Shown here: positions 8,072 through 16,740 of the stretch, in pieces
Numbering within the stretch: the first letter of the stretch is position 1
Layout: every line of letters starts with the position of its first letter
From: UBA4658 sp002405485
GTDB taxonomy: Bacteria > Planctomycetota > Phycisphaerae > Phycisphaerales > UBA1924
DNA: 64,000 nucleotides
Assembly (NCBI GenBank): GCA_036823255.1
Contig: DAISGC010000003.1
Location: 35,355-99,354, forward strand
Direction of reading: 5' to 3'
Program-made: the position numbers and the translations under genes
Notes under the pieces: model-generated
Told to the model about the DNA's origin: nothing
The model's input: the letters and a program-made list of their open reading frames with translations, nothing else
Database searches by the model: none

Positions 8072-9571
8072 TCAGCAGCCCGAGAACCAGGCGTTCAGGA
8101 ACGCGAAGATGTCCGTCACGCCAAGCCCGGACTGGCCGTCGAAATCGGCGTCGGGAAGGCCGGCAAACCAGGCGTTGAGGAATGCGAAGATGTCCGCAGC
8201 GCTCAGCACGCCTGAGCCGTCAAAGTCGGCCGCGCACGGCGGGGAGCACAGCTCGACATCATCCTGGTCGATGACGCCGTCCCCGTTCACGTCGTGCATG
8301 TCGAAGTTCGCGCCATAGCTGATGATCTTCACCTGTCCATCGACCATCCCGTCGCCGTCCTCCGGGCCGCCATCGAGTGCGGCGATGCGGTCGAGCACGG
8401 CGGAGCGATCCGCGGCGGTCACCGAGCCGTCGCCCGTGACATCTCCCTGAACGCTCCCGAACCCGACGTCGGTCCAGACATACAGCCCATCCGACGCCGA
8501 CGTGTAGGTCGTGCCCACGATGAACCGGCACTCCCAATCCGTCGGGTCCAGGGCGTCTGACAGCGGCTGCGAAGCCCAGTCGATCGTGAGCTCGCGCGAG
8601 AGCCCCGACAGCGGACGCGACTGCGCCCCGGTGATCAGATCGGCGATGCCCTCGGCGATTGAAGTCTGATTTCCGGCGTCAAGATCGATCGGCTCGGCCG
8701 GCTGGCCGCAGAGCTGCCCGGCCCCGATCTGGTCCAGTGCGACCACCAGCGAGACCGTCGTTTCATCACAGGACAGATCATGGCTGAATCGCATCCGCGT
8801 CACCGGGTCGTACAGCCCCGGTGCGGAACCCCCGAGCATCAGACTCGCCCACTGCTGGCCCCCGCTGCGCTGAAAGAATCGGCCCTCGACGATCCACGTG
8901 TCGCCCGGCTGAAACTTCCCGTTGGCGGGGTTGCTCCGGCTCACCACCGTAATCGGAAAGCACCCGCAGAACGCAAGCACCCAGTCGGCGCCGGTTCGGC
9001 AGACCTGGGGATGGCTCGTCCACGGCTGGAACAGATCTTTGCCGCTCACCGCTGCCCGGTTGCCGATCGATCCGTAGGGGCGAGAACCGAAGCGCCCGAC
9101 GTTGCCCAGATGACGCGTCGCCGCGACGCTCGGGATCTCGCCTCCGGTGTCGCGGTTGTCGTCAACGTCGATCTCAAAGAACCCGTAGACAGGGCCGTCC
9201 CCGTATCGGTCCGGCTCGTACCCGTCCGAGGTCAGGCCGATCGGTCCAGGCGGACAGACAAGACCGTCGAAGACGATGTCGATCCGCGCGAGTCGAGCCG
9301 TCGAACTCGACGTCGTTGAGCCGGAGTACGGATCCGTCGAAGCGGTCGGAGATTGCCACTTTGAGAACTTGACCTTGATGACGTCCGGCTTGGCCCAGTT
9401 CGGGTTGATCGGACCGCAGTTGCAAGAATCGGTCTTCCGAACGAGCGTGTCCCCCGCCGGGTCGTGGTATGTCTGCGTGTCGCCCGCCCGGGCAGGTGCG
9501 ACGCCCAGACTCATGGCCAGCGCGGTTGACGCGATCGCCCATGAGCGGAGTTGTGCGCGGACCGGTGTCAC
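8072..9571 (-). CDS. Secreted protein with dockerin repeats and a GC-terminated anchor module
   Basis: The 499-residue product has a signal peptide ending in APARAG. Residues about 30-370 form an unidentified beta-rich extracellular domain with several Cys residues. The C-terminus then has two kinds of EF-hand-like module. First come dockerin-like loops (DVTGDGSVTAADRS and DVNGDGVIDQDDV). Then come two near-identical repeats, each ADFDGxxxL-x-x-x-DIFAFLNAWF, closing with Gly-Cys at the very end. This tail matches the GC-type dockerin-anchored proteins known from Phycisphaerae. The GTG start overlaps the stop of the upstream regulator gene (GTGA), so translation is probably coupled to it. Confidence 0.88.
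   Translation of the reverse strand: MTPVRAQLRSWAIASTALAMSLGVAPARAGDTQTYHDPAGDTLVRKTDSCNCGPINPNWAKPDVIKVKFSKWQSPTASTDPYSGSTTSSSTARLARIDIVFDGLVCPPGPIGLTSDGYEPDRYGDGPVYGFFEIDVDDNRDTGGEIPSVAATRHLGNVGRFGSRPYGSIGNRAAVSGKDLFQPWTSHPQVCRTGADWVLAFCGCFPITVVSRSNPANGKFQPGDTWIVEGRFFQRSGGQQWASLMLGGSAPGLYDPVTRMRFSHDLSCDETTVSLVVALDQIGAGQLCGQPAEPIDLDAGNQTSIAEGIADLITGAQSRPLSGLSRELTIDWASQPLSDALDPTDWECRFIVGTTYTSASDGLYVWTDVGFGSVQGDVTGDGSVTAADRSAVLDRIAALDGGPEDGDGMVDGQVKIISYGANFDMHDVNGDGVIDQDDVELCSPPCAADFDGSGVLSAADIFAFLNAWFAGLPDADFDGQSGLGVTDIFAFLNAWFSGC
8078..8236 (-). repeat. Tandem repeat encoding two DIFAFLNAWF anchor units
   Basis: Two adjacent units of roughly 80 nt encode ADFDG...DIFAFLNAWFAG and ADFDG...DIFAFLNAWFSG. 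They are similar at DNA level too, with GCGAAGATGTCCG in both units on the plus strand, which suggests a recent duplication or homogenisation. Confidence 0.8.
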
Positions 9572-11136
9572 CGTCTGGAGACCTCGAGCACGTACTGGTC
9601 CAGTCCATACCGCTCAATCCGGTACCGGATGCTGCTCCGCTGCATTCCGATGAGTTTGGCCGCCCGGGAGACGTTGCCCCGGGTGTGCTTCAGGGCCTGC
9701 TTGATGAGCTCTTTCTCCACCTCGGTGACGGTGTGCACCCCACGCTGGAAGTCGAACACCGGGACGCCTGGCGCTCCACCAGTCCCGTTGCCGGCCGGGA
9801 GCGTTGCGACCGTCTCGGGTCCGTGACGCATGATCGGCCCGGCCACGCGCTCGCCCAGGCGTCCGCCGATACCGAGTTCAGAGCCGTCGACAAGTCCTTC
9901 GCCGGCCACGGTTCTGAGCGACAACCCGAGATCATCCGGCTCGACGGTGTCGCTGTCGGAGAGCATCACGGCCCGCTGCACCGCGTTCACGAGCTCGCGC
10001 ACATTCCCCGGCCAGTCATGGATTTGGATCGCCACCCGAGAGGCATCCGACAGCCGCTTGCCGGTCCGGGCATAGCGTCGGCCAAGCCGTTCCAGCATGG
10101 CCTCGGCGATGCGCACGGCGTCCTCCCCGCGGTCGCGCAAAGCCGGTAGACGCACGGTGAAGGCGTTCAATCGATACAGCAGGTCTCGCCGGAATGATCC
10201 CGCCCGGACACGATCCTCCAGATTCTGGTTGCTCGCGGCGATCACCCGCACGCGCACCCGCCGCTCCTTGCTCCCGCCGACACGCCGGTACACGCCGTGC
10301 TCCACCACGGTCAGCAGTTTGGCCTGGAACTCCAGCGGCGTCTCGGAGACTTCGTCCAGGAAGATCGTCCCGCCGTCGGCCATTTCGAACAGCCCGGCCT
10401 TGGCCTCGCGGGCGTCAGTGAACGCTCCCTTCTCGTGCCCGAACAGCTCGCTCTCGACGAGCGTCGACGGCAGAGCGGAGCAGTTCACATGCACAAACGG
10501 AGCATCCGACGATCGTCCCTCGCCCTTGCATGCCCGCGCGTGAATGTGCCGCGCCAGCACGCCCTTGCCCGACCCGGTCTCGCCGGTGATGAGGATGCAG
10601 GGGAGCCCTCCCCCCGTGTCGGCTCCGGCGTCGGGCAACGGGATCGCCGAGAGCCGATCGGCCATCGCGACGGTGGAGCGCCACGCCGAGCTCTCCCCCA
10701 CCACTTCGGCCTCCTGCTCCCGCGACTTTTCCAGCCGCTGATAGAGCTTGACGCGCTTCTTGAGCTGCCGAAGCTCGACCCACCGAGCGACCTGAATCGA
10801 CAGCTCCTCGAGGGAGAGGGGCTTTTGGATGTAGTCGTCAGCGCCCAGCCGCATCGCGGCGACCGCGTTCTCCACGCTGGAAAACGCGGTCATGACCACC
10901 ACCGCTCCATCAAACCCGCTCCCGCTGTCGCGGAGCTCCTTCACGAACTCCAGCCCGTTCTCGTGAGACCCGAGCATCACGTCGGTGAGCACAACGTCGA
11001 AGTCGGTCCCGGCCAGGGCTTCCCGAGCGGCCTTGAGCGTGGCAACATCGGTGACCTGATACCCGGATTTGGTGAGGGCGCGACGGATTGTGAATCTCAA
11101 ATTCTCCTCGTCCTCAATCACCAGCAGATTGGCCAT
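9568..11136 (-). CDS. Sigma-54-dependent response regulator, NtrC family
   Basis: The 522-residue product has the standard order of REC domain (1-120, phospho-acceptor D52 in VVLTDVML), AAA+ domain (Walker A GETGSGKG; Walker B GGTIFLDEV; arginine-finger region RRDLLYRLN) and a FIS-type helix-turn-helix at the C-terminus (NVSRAAKLIGMQRSSIRYR). It should activate sigma-54 promoters when phosphorylated by the adjacent kinase. The loop that contacts sigma-54 reads GAFTDA instead of the consensus GAFTGA. The start overlaps the kinase gene by 23 nt and the stop overlaps the downstream dockerin-protein gene by 4 nt. I found no convincing -24/-12 promoter nearby. Confidence 0.95.
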   Translation of the reverse strand: MANLLVIEDEENLRFTIRRALTKSGYQVTDVATLKAAREALAGTDFDVVLTDVMLGSHENGLEFVKELRDSGSGFDGAVVVMTAFSSVENAVAAMRLGADDYIQKPLSLEELSIQVARWVELRQLKKRVKLYQRLEKSREQEAEVVGESSAWRSTVAMADRLSAIPLPDAGADTGGGLPCILITGETGSGKGVLARHIHARACKGEGRSSDAPFVHVNCSALPSTLVESELFGHEKGAFTDAREAKAGLFEMADGGTIFLDEVSETPLEFQAKLLTVVEHGVYRRVGGSKERRVRVRVIAASNQNLEDRVRAGSFRRDLLYRLNAFTVRLPALRDRGEDAVRIAEAMLERLGRRYARTGKRLSDASRVAIQIHDWPGNVRELVNAVQRAVMLSDSDTVEPDDLGLSLRTVAGEGLVDGSELGIGGRLGERVAGPIMRHGPETVATLPAGNGTGGAPGVPVFDFQRGVHTVTEVEKELIKQALKHTRGNVSRAAKLIGMQRSSIRYRIERYGLDQYVLEVSRR

Positions 11137-12778
11137 GGTCCGCTCCAGTCTGGCCAGAGTTGGCCAGTGCTGTCTCCGATGCGCTGGCCAGGTCTGGCCG
11201 GTTCATCGGAATCTCGATCGTCATGCGAGTTCCCACGACTCTGGATCCGAGAACAGGCCCTTCCTGGGCGTTCCTGGGGTCCATTCCGACAATTCGCGGA
11301 CTTTCCACATGAATCCGCCCGCCGTGGGCTCGCACGACCTGCTGAGCGATTGCAAGACCAATGCCATTCCCGTCGCGCTTGGTGGTGAAATAGGGACGGA
11401 AGATCTTCTCGTGCAAAGTGGATGAAATGCCCATGCCGGTGTCGGTGATCGCAAGCTGAAAAGCCGGCGGATGCCCAGCTTTGTCCCGAGCGGGCTGTTG
11501 CCGGGCTTCGACCCGAACCAGCGGGGCAGGACAGGCCTTTCGAGCGTCGGGGCTTCCGGCGGCATCGATGGCGTTGGAGACGATCGCGGAGACGGCGTGC
11601 TCGAGATGTCGAGCATCCATCCAGACCTTCGGAAGCGCAGCCTCGACGCGGAGCTGCAGAAAGACGCCCCGGGTCTGCGCCGCGGGCTCGTGGGCGCGGA
11701 TGAGCCCTTCCAGCCAGGGGGCGACATCGGTGGGTTCGGGGACGACCTCAGCGGGACGGGTGACGTTGAGCAGTTCGTTGAGCCACCGCTCGAATCGATC
11801 CACGCTGTCGATGATGCGGTCCTGGCTTTCTCGCATCTCCGCGATGGCCCTTGCCGAGGGTTGGGTGGTGTCGCGGAGCTCGGACCGCGTGAGTTCGGCG
11901 AGCCCCCGAATGCCCCCGAGCGGATTGCGGAGATTGTGCGCCAGACGCCGGACCATCTCGCCGACGGCGGCGAGCCGCTCGCGGTCGACCCGATCTTCCT
12001 GCATCGACCTGACCATGCCGGCCATCTGGTTCACTTCGGTGGAGAGGCGAGCCAGTTCGTCGGCCCGGGCGCTCTCGGGGACGGGGATGCGGTAGGAGAA
12101 CTCTCCCTCGGCGATGCGAGCGGCAGCGACGCGGAGCTGCGCGACCGGGAGCAGGACCCACCGACGGATCAGTGCCACGCCGAGCGCGGCGGTGAGCAGC
12201 ACCAGCAGCAGCGCGGCGGCAAGCACGATCAGCCAGCGGGCGCGGAGGGCGTCGCCGAAGCGGATGGCCCGGGCGGTCTCCCCGACAATGCGGCCTTCGA
12301 TCCGCTCGATCAGCTCGTGCACGCCCGCGAGCCGTCCGAGGTCTTCGGCGCTTGGACCTCCGGTGGTGCGTGTCGAAGCGCGAACGCACTCGGTTGCTTC
12401 GAGCAGGCGGGTTCGGAGATTGACGAGCCCGTTCCGGCCCGTGCGGAGCGACCACTCGCCGAGTTCATCCGGATCCGCGGCGACGCGAGCCAGTTCAGCT
12501 TCCGCGGCGTGGGCGGCGGCAAGGGTGGCATTTTCCACGGCGGGCGATCCCGGCTCGGGGGTGTCGTGCCGCATCGTCTCCACGTGCTCCTTCACCCGTC
12601 CGAGCGAGGCGAGCACGATGCTCATGCCCCGAAAGGGGCTGCGAATGTCGTTCTGCATGGTCGCAAACGCCCACCACGAGGCGCCGACCGCGAGCGCCAC
12701 GGCCAAGGCGATCACGCCCAGGAGAATGCCGAACTTGACTCGGAGCGACACGTCTGGAGTGTACCGGTCAGCGTTCAC
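11114..12778 (-). CDS. Membrane sensor histidine kinase with HAMP domain
   Basis: The 554-residue product has TM segments at about 14-36 and 187-207 flanking an extracytoplasmic helical sensor region. A HAMP domain follows (near RRWVLLPVAQLRVAAARIAEG), then a HisKA domain with the phospho-His in RLAHNLRNPLGG (about residue 282). The C-terminal HATPase_c domain has N-box SNAIDAA, DTGMGI and a GNGIGLAIAQQ G-box. It is the obvious partner of the NtrC-type regulator encoded directly downstream. The GTG start overlaps the stop of the prepilin-like gene by 4 nt (GTGA), so the kinase is probably made by translational coupling to that gene. Confidence 0.94.
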   Translation of the reverse strand: MNADRYTPDVSLRVKFGILLGVIALAVALAVGASWWAFATMQNDIRSPFRGMSIVLASLGRVKEHVETMRHDTPEPGSPAVENATLAAAHAAEAELARVAADPDELGEWSLRTGRNGLVNLRTRLLEATECVRASTRTTGGPSAEDLGRLAGVHELIERIEGRIVGETARAIRFGDALRARWLIVLAAALLLVLLTAALGVALIRRWVLLPVAQLRVAAARIAEGEFSYRIPVPESARADELARLSTEVNQMAGMVRSMQEDRVDRERLAAVGEMVRRLAHNLRNPLGGIRGLAELTRSELRDTTQPSARAIAEMRESQDRIIDSVDRFERWLNELLNVTRPAEVVPEPTDVAPWLEGLIRAHEPAAQTRGVFLQLRVEAALPKVWMDARHLEHAVSAIVSNAIDAAGSPDARKACPAPLVRVEARQQPARDKAGHPPAFQLAITDTGMGISSTLHEKIFRPYFTTKRDGNGIGLAIAQQVVRAHGGRIHVESPRIVGMDPRNAQEGPVLGSRVVGTRMTIEIPMNRPDLASASETALANSGQTGADHGQSAGD

Positions 12779-13608
12779 TCACCGGCGTCGAAGGCCCAGT
12801 TCCAAGAGGGTTCGTTCAGCGGGCTCGTGGAGTGCGCGACATGCCCGTCAAGGAACGCCGCGTTGATGCCCGAGCCGTGCCGAAGACCCGGGAACCACGC
12901 CCGATCGCCGGCGAAGAGGCGGCTGTCGAGGGATGGACCGGTGAACAGGGGCAGGGCGTTTCGACGCCCCGCGGCGGCCCCGTCCACGTCGATTGCCAGC
13001 GGAATGCTCGCAGGCGAGGCCCGCTCATTTCCGAACATGATGCGTGCACTGAGCGCCACCGGGGCGGTGGACCCGCGCCGCCAGTTGGCCTCGGACTGAT
13101 GCAGGCGGATGTTGAAGCCGTAGGAGATGCTTGCCGGGGGAGAGACCGCGCCTTGTGAGCACGGCACGCCGCGGCGCAACACCAGTTCACCCCTGACCGA
13201 TGGGCAGCGCATCGGATCGCGCCCTTGAGCGTCGGGGAGGCGGATGGCCTGCACGAGGCCGTTGGACCAGAACTCATCGAGCCCGTACTGGGATTCGATG
13301 AACGTTTCCAGCCGGAAGTGCTTCAGGGGGACGACCCGCTGGGAGGCATCGGCGTCATCATCCTCCCCGCGCCACGGATGCAGAGCCTCGTCGGCGAACA
13401 CCCCGAAGTCAAAGGCGACGGTTCGAAGTGCGACCTGGCATTTGAATGAGCGAGCGGACTCGACCGCCCCCCGCACTCCGGGGAGGAGCACCGCCAGCAG
13501 CACGGCGACGATCGCCAGAACGATGAGCAGTTCGGTGAGCGTGAAGCCACGCGGCGTCGGTCTGGCGACGCTCAGAAGCCGATGGTCATGCGGCTGTGGG
13601 GCAATCAC
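12775..13608 (-). CDS. Prepilin-like protein with H-X9-DG domain
   Basis: The product has a type IV pilin/type II secretion leader with processing site RGFTLTE followed by the hydrophobic helix LLIVLAIVAVLLAVLLPGV. Near its C-terminus RHGSGINAAFLDGHV gives His, nine residues, Asp-Gly, the H-X9-DG motif that defines a large pseudopilin-like family of planctomycetes and relatives. A prepilin peptidase encoded elsewhere would cleave the leader. The frame opens at an ATG at 13704; I prefer the GTG at 13608, which leaves a 25-residue basic leader. This is the first gene of a four-gene overlapping cluster, so it may be functionally tied to the two-component system. Confidence 0.85.
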   Translation of the reverse strand: MIAPQPHDHRLLSVARPTPRGFTLTELLIVLAIVAVLLAVLLPGVRGAVESARSFKCQVALRTVAFDFGVFADEALHPWRGEDDDADASQRVVPLKHFRLETFIESQYGLDEFWSNGLVQAIRLPDAQGRDPMRCPSVRGELVLRRGVPCSQGAVSPPASISYGFNIRLHQSEANWRRGSTAPVALSARIMFGNERASPASIPLAIDVDGAAAGRRNALPLFTGPSLDSRLFAGDRAWFPGLRHGSGINAAFLDGHVAHSTSPLNEPSWNWAFDAGE

Positions 13609-13718
13609 GGTGGAACACTCTCTGCGAACGGGCTCTGTTGGTGTACCACAGCCACCCCCGGCCGTCAATGGCCACTGGCGGTTTCTGCCCCACTTGCCCG
13701 TCATGTGGGCACATCGGA

Positions 13719-13724
13719 ATTGTA
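13719..13724 (-). promoter_or_regulatory. Candidate -10 element upstream of the prepilin-like/kinase cluster
   Basis: TACAAT on the minus strand lies about 110 nt before the chosen GTG, inside the 140-nt gap between truD and the cluster. No good -35 is found at 17 nt, so this is weak. Confidence 0.25.
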
Positions 13725-13748
13725 TGGAAGTTCGAGTCTATTGGTCGG

Positions 13749-15044
13749 CTATTGGCCAAGTGAGCGCAGAACGACTGTGGCATAGGCCCCACGAGGCAGG
13801 TCAAACGCCAGCGAGCGCTTCTGGCGACCCGGCCTGGAGAGCTCGTCGGGCTCGATCGGAGACATGGCAAACCGTGTCGCTCGGACAAAGAGCGGGCGAT
13901 CGGCCTCGCCGAAGAAAGGCCGGCGGAGGCCGGGAATCCGGAGATCGCCAGCAGCAATCCCATGCTCGGCGAGGGTTTCGGCGGCGGCCTGGCCCCAAGG
14001 GGCCACCAGTGCCGTCTTGGGGCCAAGAAGCGGGATCACAAGCTCTGTCCAGCGGGGATCGATGAACGGCGCGGGGGGAAACACCATGAGCCCATAGTCG
14101 TCATCGGCCGACAGCGGCTCGGGCGGCTTGAAGCGAGTGGGTGCGTTCTCGCCGCGGGCCTGCAGAGCGTTTGCGACGGCGTGCTTCGTGACCTCGGTCG
14201 CGATGAACTCGGCAAGGCGGCGCGCGCATGCGTTCCACAGGAGCGACTGGAACGCTTCGACGCACATCTGCTGGGTGAATGGGGGAAGCTGTGCGAACGC
14301 GGCTCGGAAATCCGGCGACCTGCCGGCCTGGACATCGGTGGCGAGGGATTCGATGGCCCTGCGCTCGGGGCAGCGAGGGAGGGTGTGCGCGAGTTCTGGC
14401 CAACTCCCCCACTTGGATGCGCAGAGGCGCGTGAACTGGCGGGTCTTGCCGGAGTCCTTGCGGGCGGGCGTGGCGATCGTGAGCTTGAGGGCCTGTTCGA
14501 AGTCGCCACGGATCAGGGGAAGGGCGACGAAGCCCTCGCCGTGGCGAGCTGAGCCGAAGCGCTGCGCGCCGAAGTAGTTCACGATGAGGAGCTCATCCGC
14601 ATCCGGAGTGGGTCGGAGGCGATCGGCGCGGTGGGCGATCTGCCGAGCGGCCTCCTGAGACAGATCGCGGATGACGATCTCGAATCGATTGCCGGTGATG
14701 TGCTCGCTGGAGAGCGGGGCGTCGATCCAACCAAGCAGGCGTGCGGTCAGCCCCGGCAGCAGGACCTCTGGCCTGGCGCGGGCGGAGGAATCCAGCGGGA
14801 TCGAGACGTGCTGTGACGTGCTGGCGTGCTTGTCCTTGAGCCCGGCATAGGCGACCTGTCCGGATCGCGTCCCAAGGGCCCCGGCGAGCATCGCCGCGGC
14901 TTCGGGCGTGGTCTTGCTCGTCTTGTCGAGGAGGTAGACAGCGTGGGGCGTGGAGGATGAACGCGCGGGCGCGATGCGGGCGCGGGCGTCGCCGTGAAGC
15001 TGTTCGATGACTCGGAAATCCGTGGGCTGCCGTCGGATGGTCAT
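13749..15044 (-). CDS. truD: tRNA pseudouridine(13) synthase TruD
   Basis: TruD isomerises uridine 13 of certain tRNAs to pseudouridine. The 431-residue product has the family's catalytic Asp in AGLKDKHAST (about residue 70), the NYFGAQRFG motif near 170 that is characteristic of TruD, and the preceding TGNRFEIVIRDL strand. The large central TRUD insertion domain (LWNACARRLAEF region) is also present. It is somewhat longer than E. coli TruD, as in many planctomycetes. The gene stands alone, with 140 nt to the prepilin-like cluster and 52 nt to the upstream unknown gene on the same strand, so it could share a transcript with that gene. Confidence 0.95.
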   Translation of the reverse strand: MTIRRQPTDFRVIEQLHGDARARIAPARSSSTPHAVYLLDKTSKTTPEAAAMLAGALGTRSGQVAYAGLKDKHASTSQHVSIPLDSSARARPEVLLPGLTARLLGWIDAPLSSEHITGNRFEIVIRDLSQEAARQIAHRADRLRPTPDADELLIVNYFGAQRFGSARHGEGFVALPLIRGDFEQALKLTIATPARKDSGKTRQFTRLCASKWGSWPELAHTLPRCPERRAIESLATDVQAGRSPDFRAAFAQLPPFTQQMCVEAFQSLLWNACARRLAEFIATEVTKHAVANALQARGENAPTRFKPPEPLSADDDYGLMVFPPAPFIDPRWTELVIPLLGPKTALVAPWGQAAAETLAEHGIAAGDLRIPGLRRPFFGEADRPLFVRATRFAMSPIEPDELSRPGRQKRSLAFDLPRGAYATVVLRSLGQ

Positions 15045-15096
15045 GAGGCCGGCGGGGAAGATGCCCCCGCCGGGCCTCAGCGTATGCGACGGGGGA

Positions 15097-16323
15097 TCAG
15101 GAGACGGCCATCGGCGTCGGGCTGATCAGGCGGGGCGCCCGCGGGGGGGCGAAGAGATGGGAGGCATCGGGGACGTGAGCGCCGATGTCCGGAAGGACGT
15201 TGTTGAGGAAGTCGGTGTAGGTGGTGGTGTAGCCGGCGGTCTGGATCACGTCGGAGTCGAAGGGGATCTCGCCGAGGTCACGGCGGACGGGGAAGGCCTG
15301 ATCGTGCCTGGACATGATCTCGGAGGCCAGGCCGTCTTCAGCGGCGCCGTCGAGCCAGGGCTCGCGCCAGTACAGCCAGGCGTTGCCCCCGGCGGTCCAG
15401 TTCACGCCGGTGCGTGCGCCGTGGGCGATGAGCTGCTCCCAGACCCACGGGTGGACGCGGCTTGGCCAGGCGATGGTGGGCCAGACCTTGGCGTTCTGTC
15501 GGCGCATGCACGATCGGATGATGTTGATGCTGGCGATCAGGCCGTTCCAGATGCCGTGGTGGATGCGGTTCTCGGTGAAGAAGCGGCCGCTGCCGAGGTA
15601 CAGCCCCGGAGAGCTTGTTCGGCGGTCAACGGAGAAGGACTGGAGACGCCAGCCGTTTTCGTCAAAGACGGGGAAGGTCGGGGCCGCGAAGTTGAAGTTG
15701 ACGGTGGGTGGCTGAACGGGAGCGAGTCCGGGCCCAGGCGGGATCCGGAAGATGCCGGAGTCGACGGTGATGTGTCGAAGGGCGCGGATGAGCATGAGCG
15801 AGCCGAAGTTGTTGAACGAGGCGATGGCCCTGAAGTAGTTGGGGTGGCCCCACTCGAAGTGCTCCATGGTGACGTTGCGGAGGTTGACGGGCATGCGAGC
15901 GCGAGCCGCGGGGCTGCCGAGGATGGCTCGCATCTGCGCGCCGCTGAGGCCCCAGTTGGTCGGCGCGCCCTCGTTCTCCATGAAGATGCCATCAACGGTG
16001 AGGCCGCGTCGGCGGATCTCGCGGCCGAGGGCGCGAAGGAAGCGGATGTTCTTGGCGACGGGGAAACCGCCGCGCTCGAAGATCGCCTGTATGTCCGCGC
16101 CGTATTCGTGATAGGCCTCATAGATGAGGACCCACCGCAGCAGGAGGCATCGGCGGCCTGGCGGGAGGCTTTCGAGGACGTCGCAGGTGCCCGCGGCCCG
16201 ACCGGGGGCCAGCAAGGGGATTTCCTGGGGCTGGCCGGCGGGATACCACCCAAGCCAAATGGCCATGGTGTCCAGACCTGGGGCCTGAGCGGGCTCGGTA
16301 CAGAAGATGCGCAGGTTCTGCAT
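15097..16323 (-). CDS. Conserved-looking protein of unknown function
   Basis: I do not recognise this 408-residue protein. It is soluble-looking, rich in Trp and aromatic residues, with stretches such as MAIWLGWYP, GIFMENEGAPTNWG and TGVNWTAGGNAWLYWREPW. The FMENEG and NWT...LYWREP segments are reminiscent of a TIM-barrel glycoside hydrolase or a related sugar-binding fold, but I cannot name a family and no signal peptide is visible. The frame is open to 16410; the ATG at 16323 is preferred because GGAG lies 9 nt upstream. It is followed by truD with no functional link I can see. Confidence 0.7.
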   Translation of the reverse strand: MQNLRIFCTEPAQAPGLDTMAIWLGWYPAGQPQEIPLLAPGRAAGTCDVLESLPPGRRCLLLRWVLIYEAYHEYGADIQAIFERGGFPVAKNIRFLRALGREIRRRGLTVDGIFMENEGAPTNWGLSGAQMRAILGSPAARARMPVNLRNVTMEHFEWGHPNYFRAIASFNNFGSLMLIRALRHITVDSGIFRIPPGPGLAPVQPPTVNFNFAAPTFPVFDENGWRLQSFSVDRRTSSPGLYLGSGRFFTENRIHHGIWNGLIASINIIRSCMRRQNAKVWPTIAWPSRVHPWVWEQLIAHGARTGVNWTAGGNAWLYWREPWLDGAAEDGLASEIMSRHDQAFPVRRDLGEIPFDSDVIQTAGYTTTYTDFLNNVLPDIGAHVPDASHLFAPPRAPRLISPTPMAVS

Positions 16324-16740
16324 GGACGGCGGCTCCGAACAAAGAACACGCGTCTGGTGGACGCGCACCACGGCCTCGCCGCGGGAGATCGTGCCGGGCG
16401 TGCGTGACATTCACACGTTGAGGGGGGCAGGCCCTCGTTTTCTGGATTACCCACGGGGAGGAGGTGGGATAAGCCCGACAGATGCTCAGGGAAAACAGAG
16501 TTCTCGGTCCGTGGGGCTGAGGGGAAGCCGACTCGGTCCGCAAGTGCGGGGAAGGAGTTGCGTCGGGCACGATCGAAATCGTGCGAGAACGTCGGATTGG
16601 GAGGATTCCCCGCTGAAAGCGGTGACAGTGTCAGGAGCGGTGCGGATTCGCAGCGCGGGTGACGCGAATCTGTATAATCAGGGACTTTGCGCCGAATCGG
16701 CGATGGATGTGCCGACGCGAGGTCTTCGGGGAGATTACCC
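16324..16740. other. Intergenic region between divergent genes
   Basis: These 417 nt separate the unknown minus-strand gene from the plus-strand repeat protein gene. Apart from the TATAAT element and the Shine-Dalgarno of the downstream gene I see no further gene or repeat in it. Confidence 0.6.
16673..16678 (+). promoter_or_regulatory. Perfect TATAAT -10 element
   Basis: A consensus TATAAT stands out in GC-rich sequence 62 nt before the ATG at 16741. The best -35 candidates upstream (around 16647-16655) are poor and not at ideal spacing. The downstream gene has GGGGAGA 7 nt before its ATG. Confidence 0.55.
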
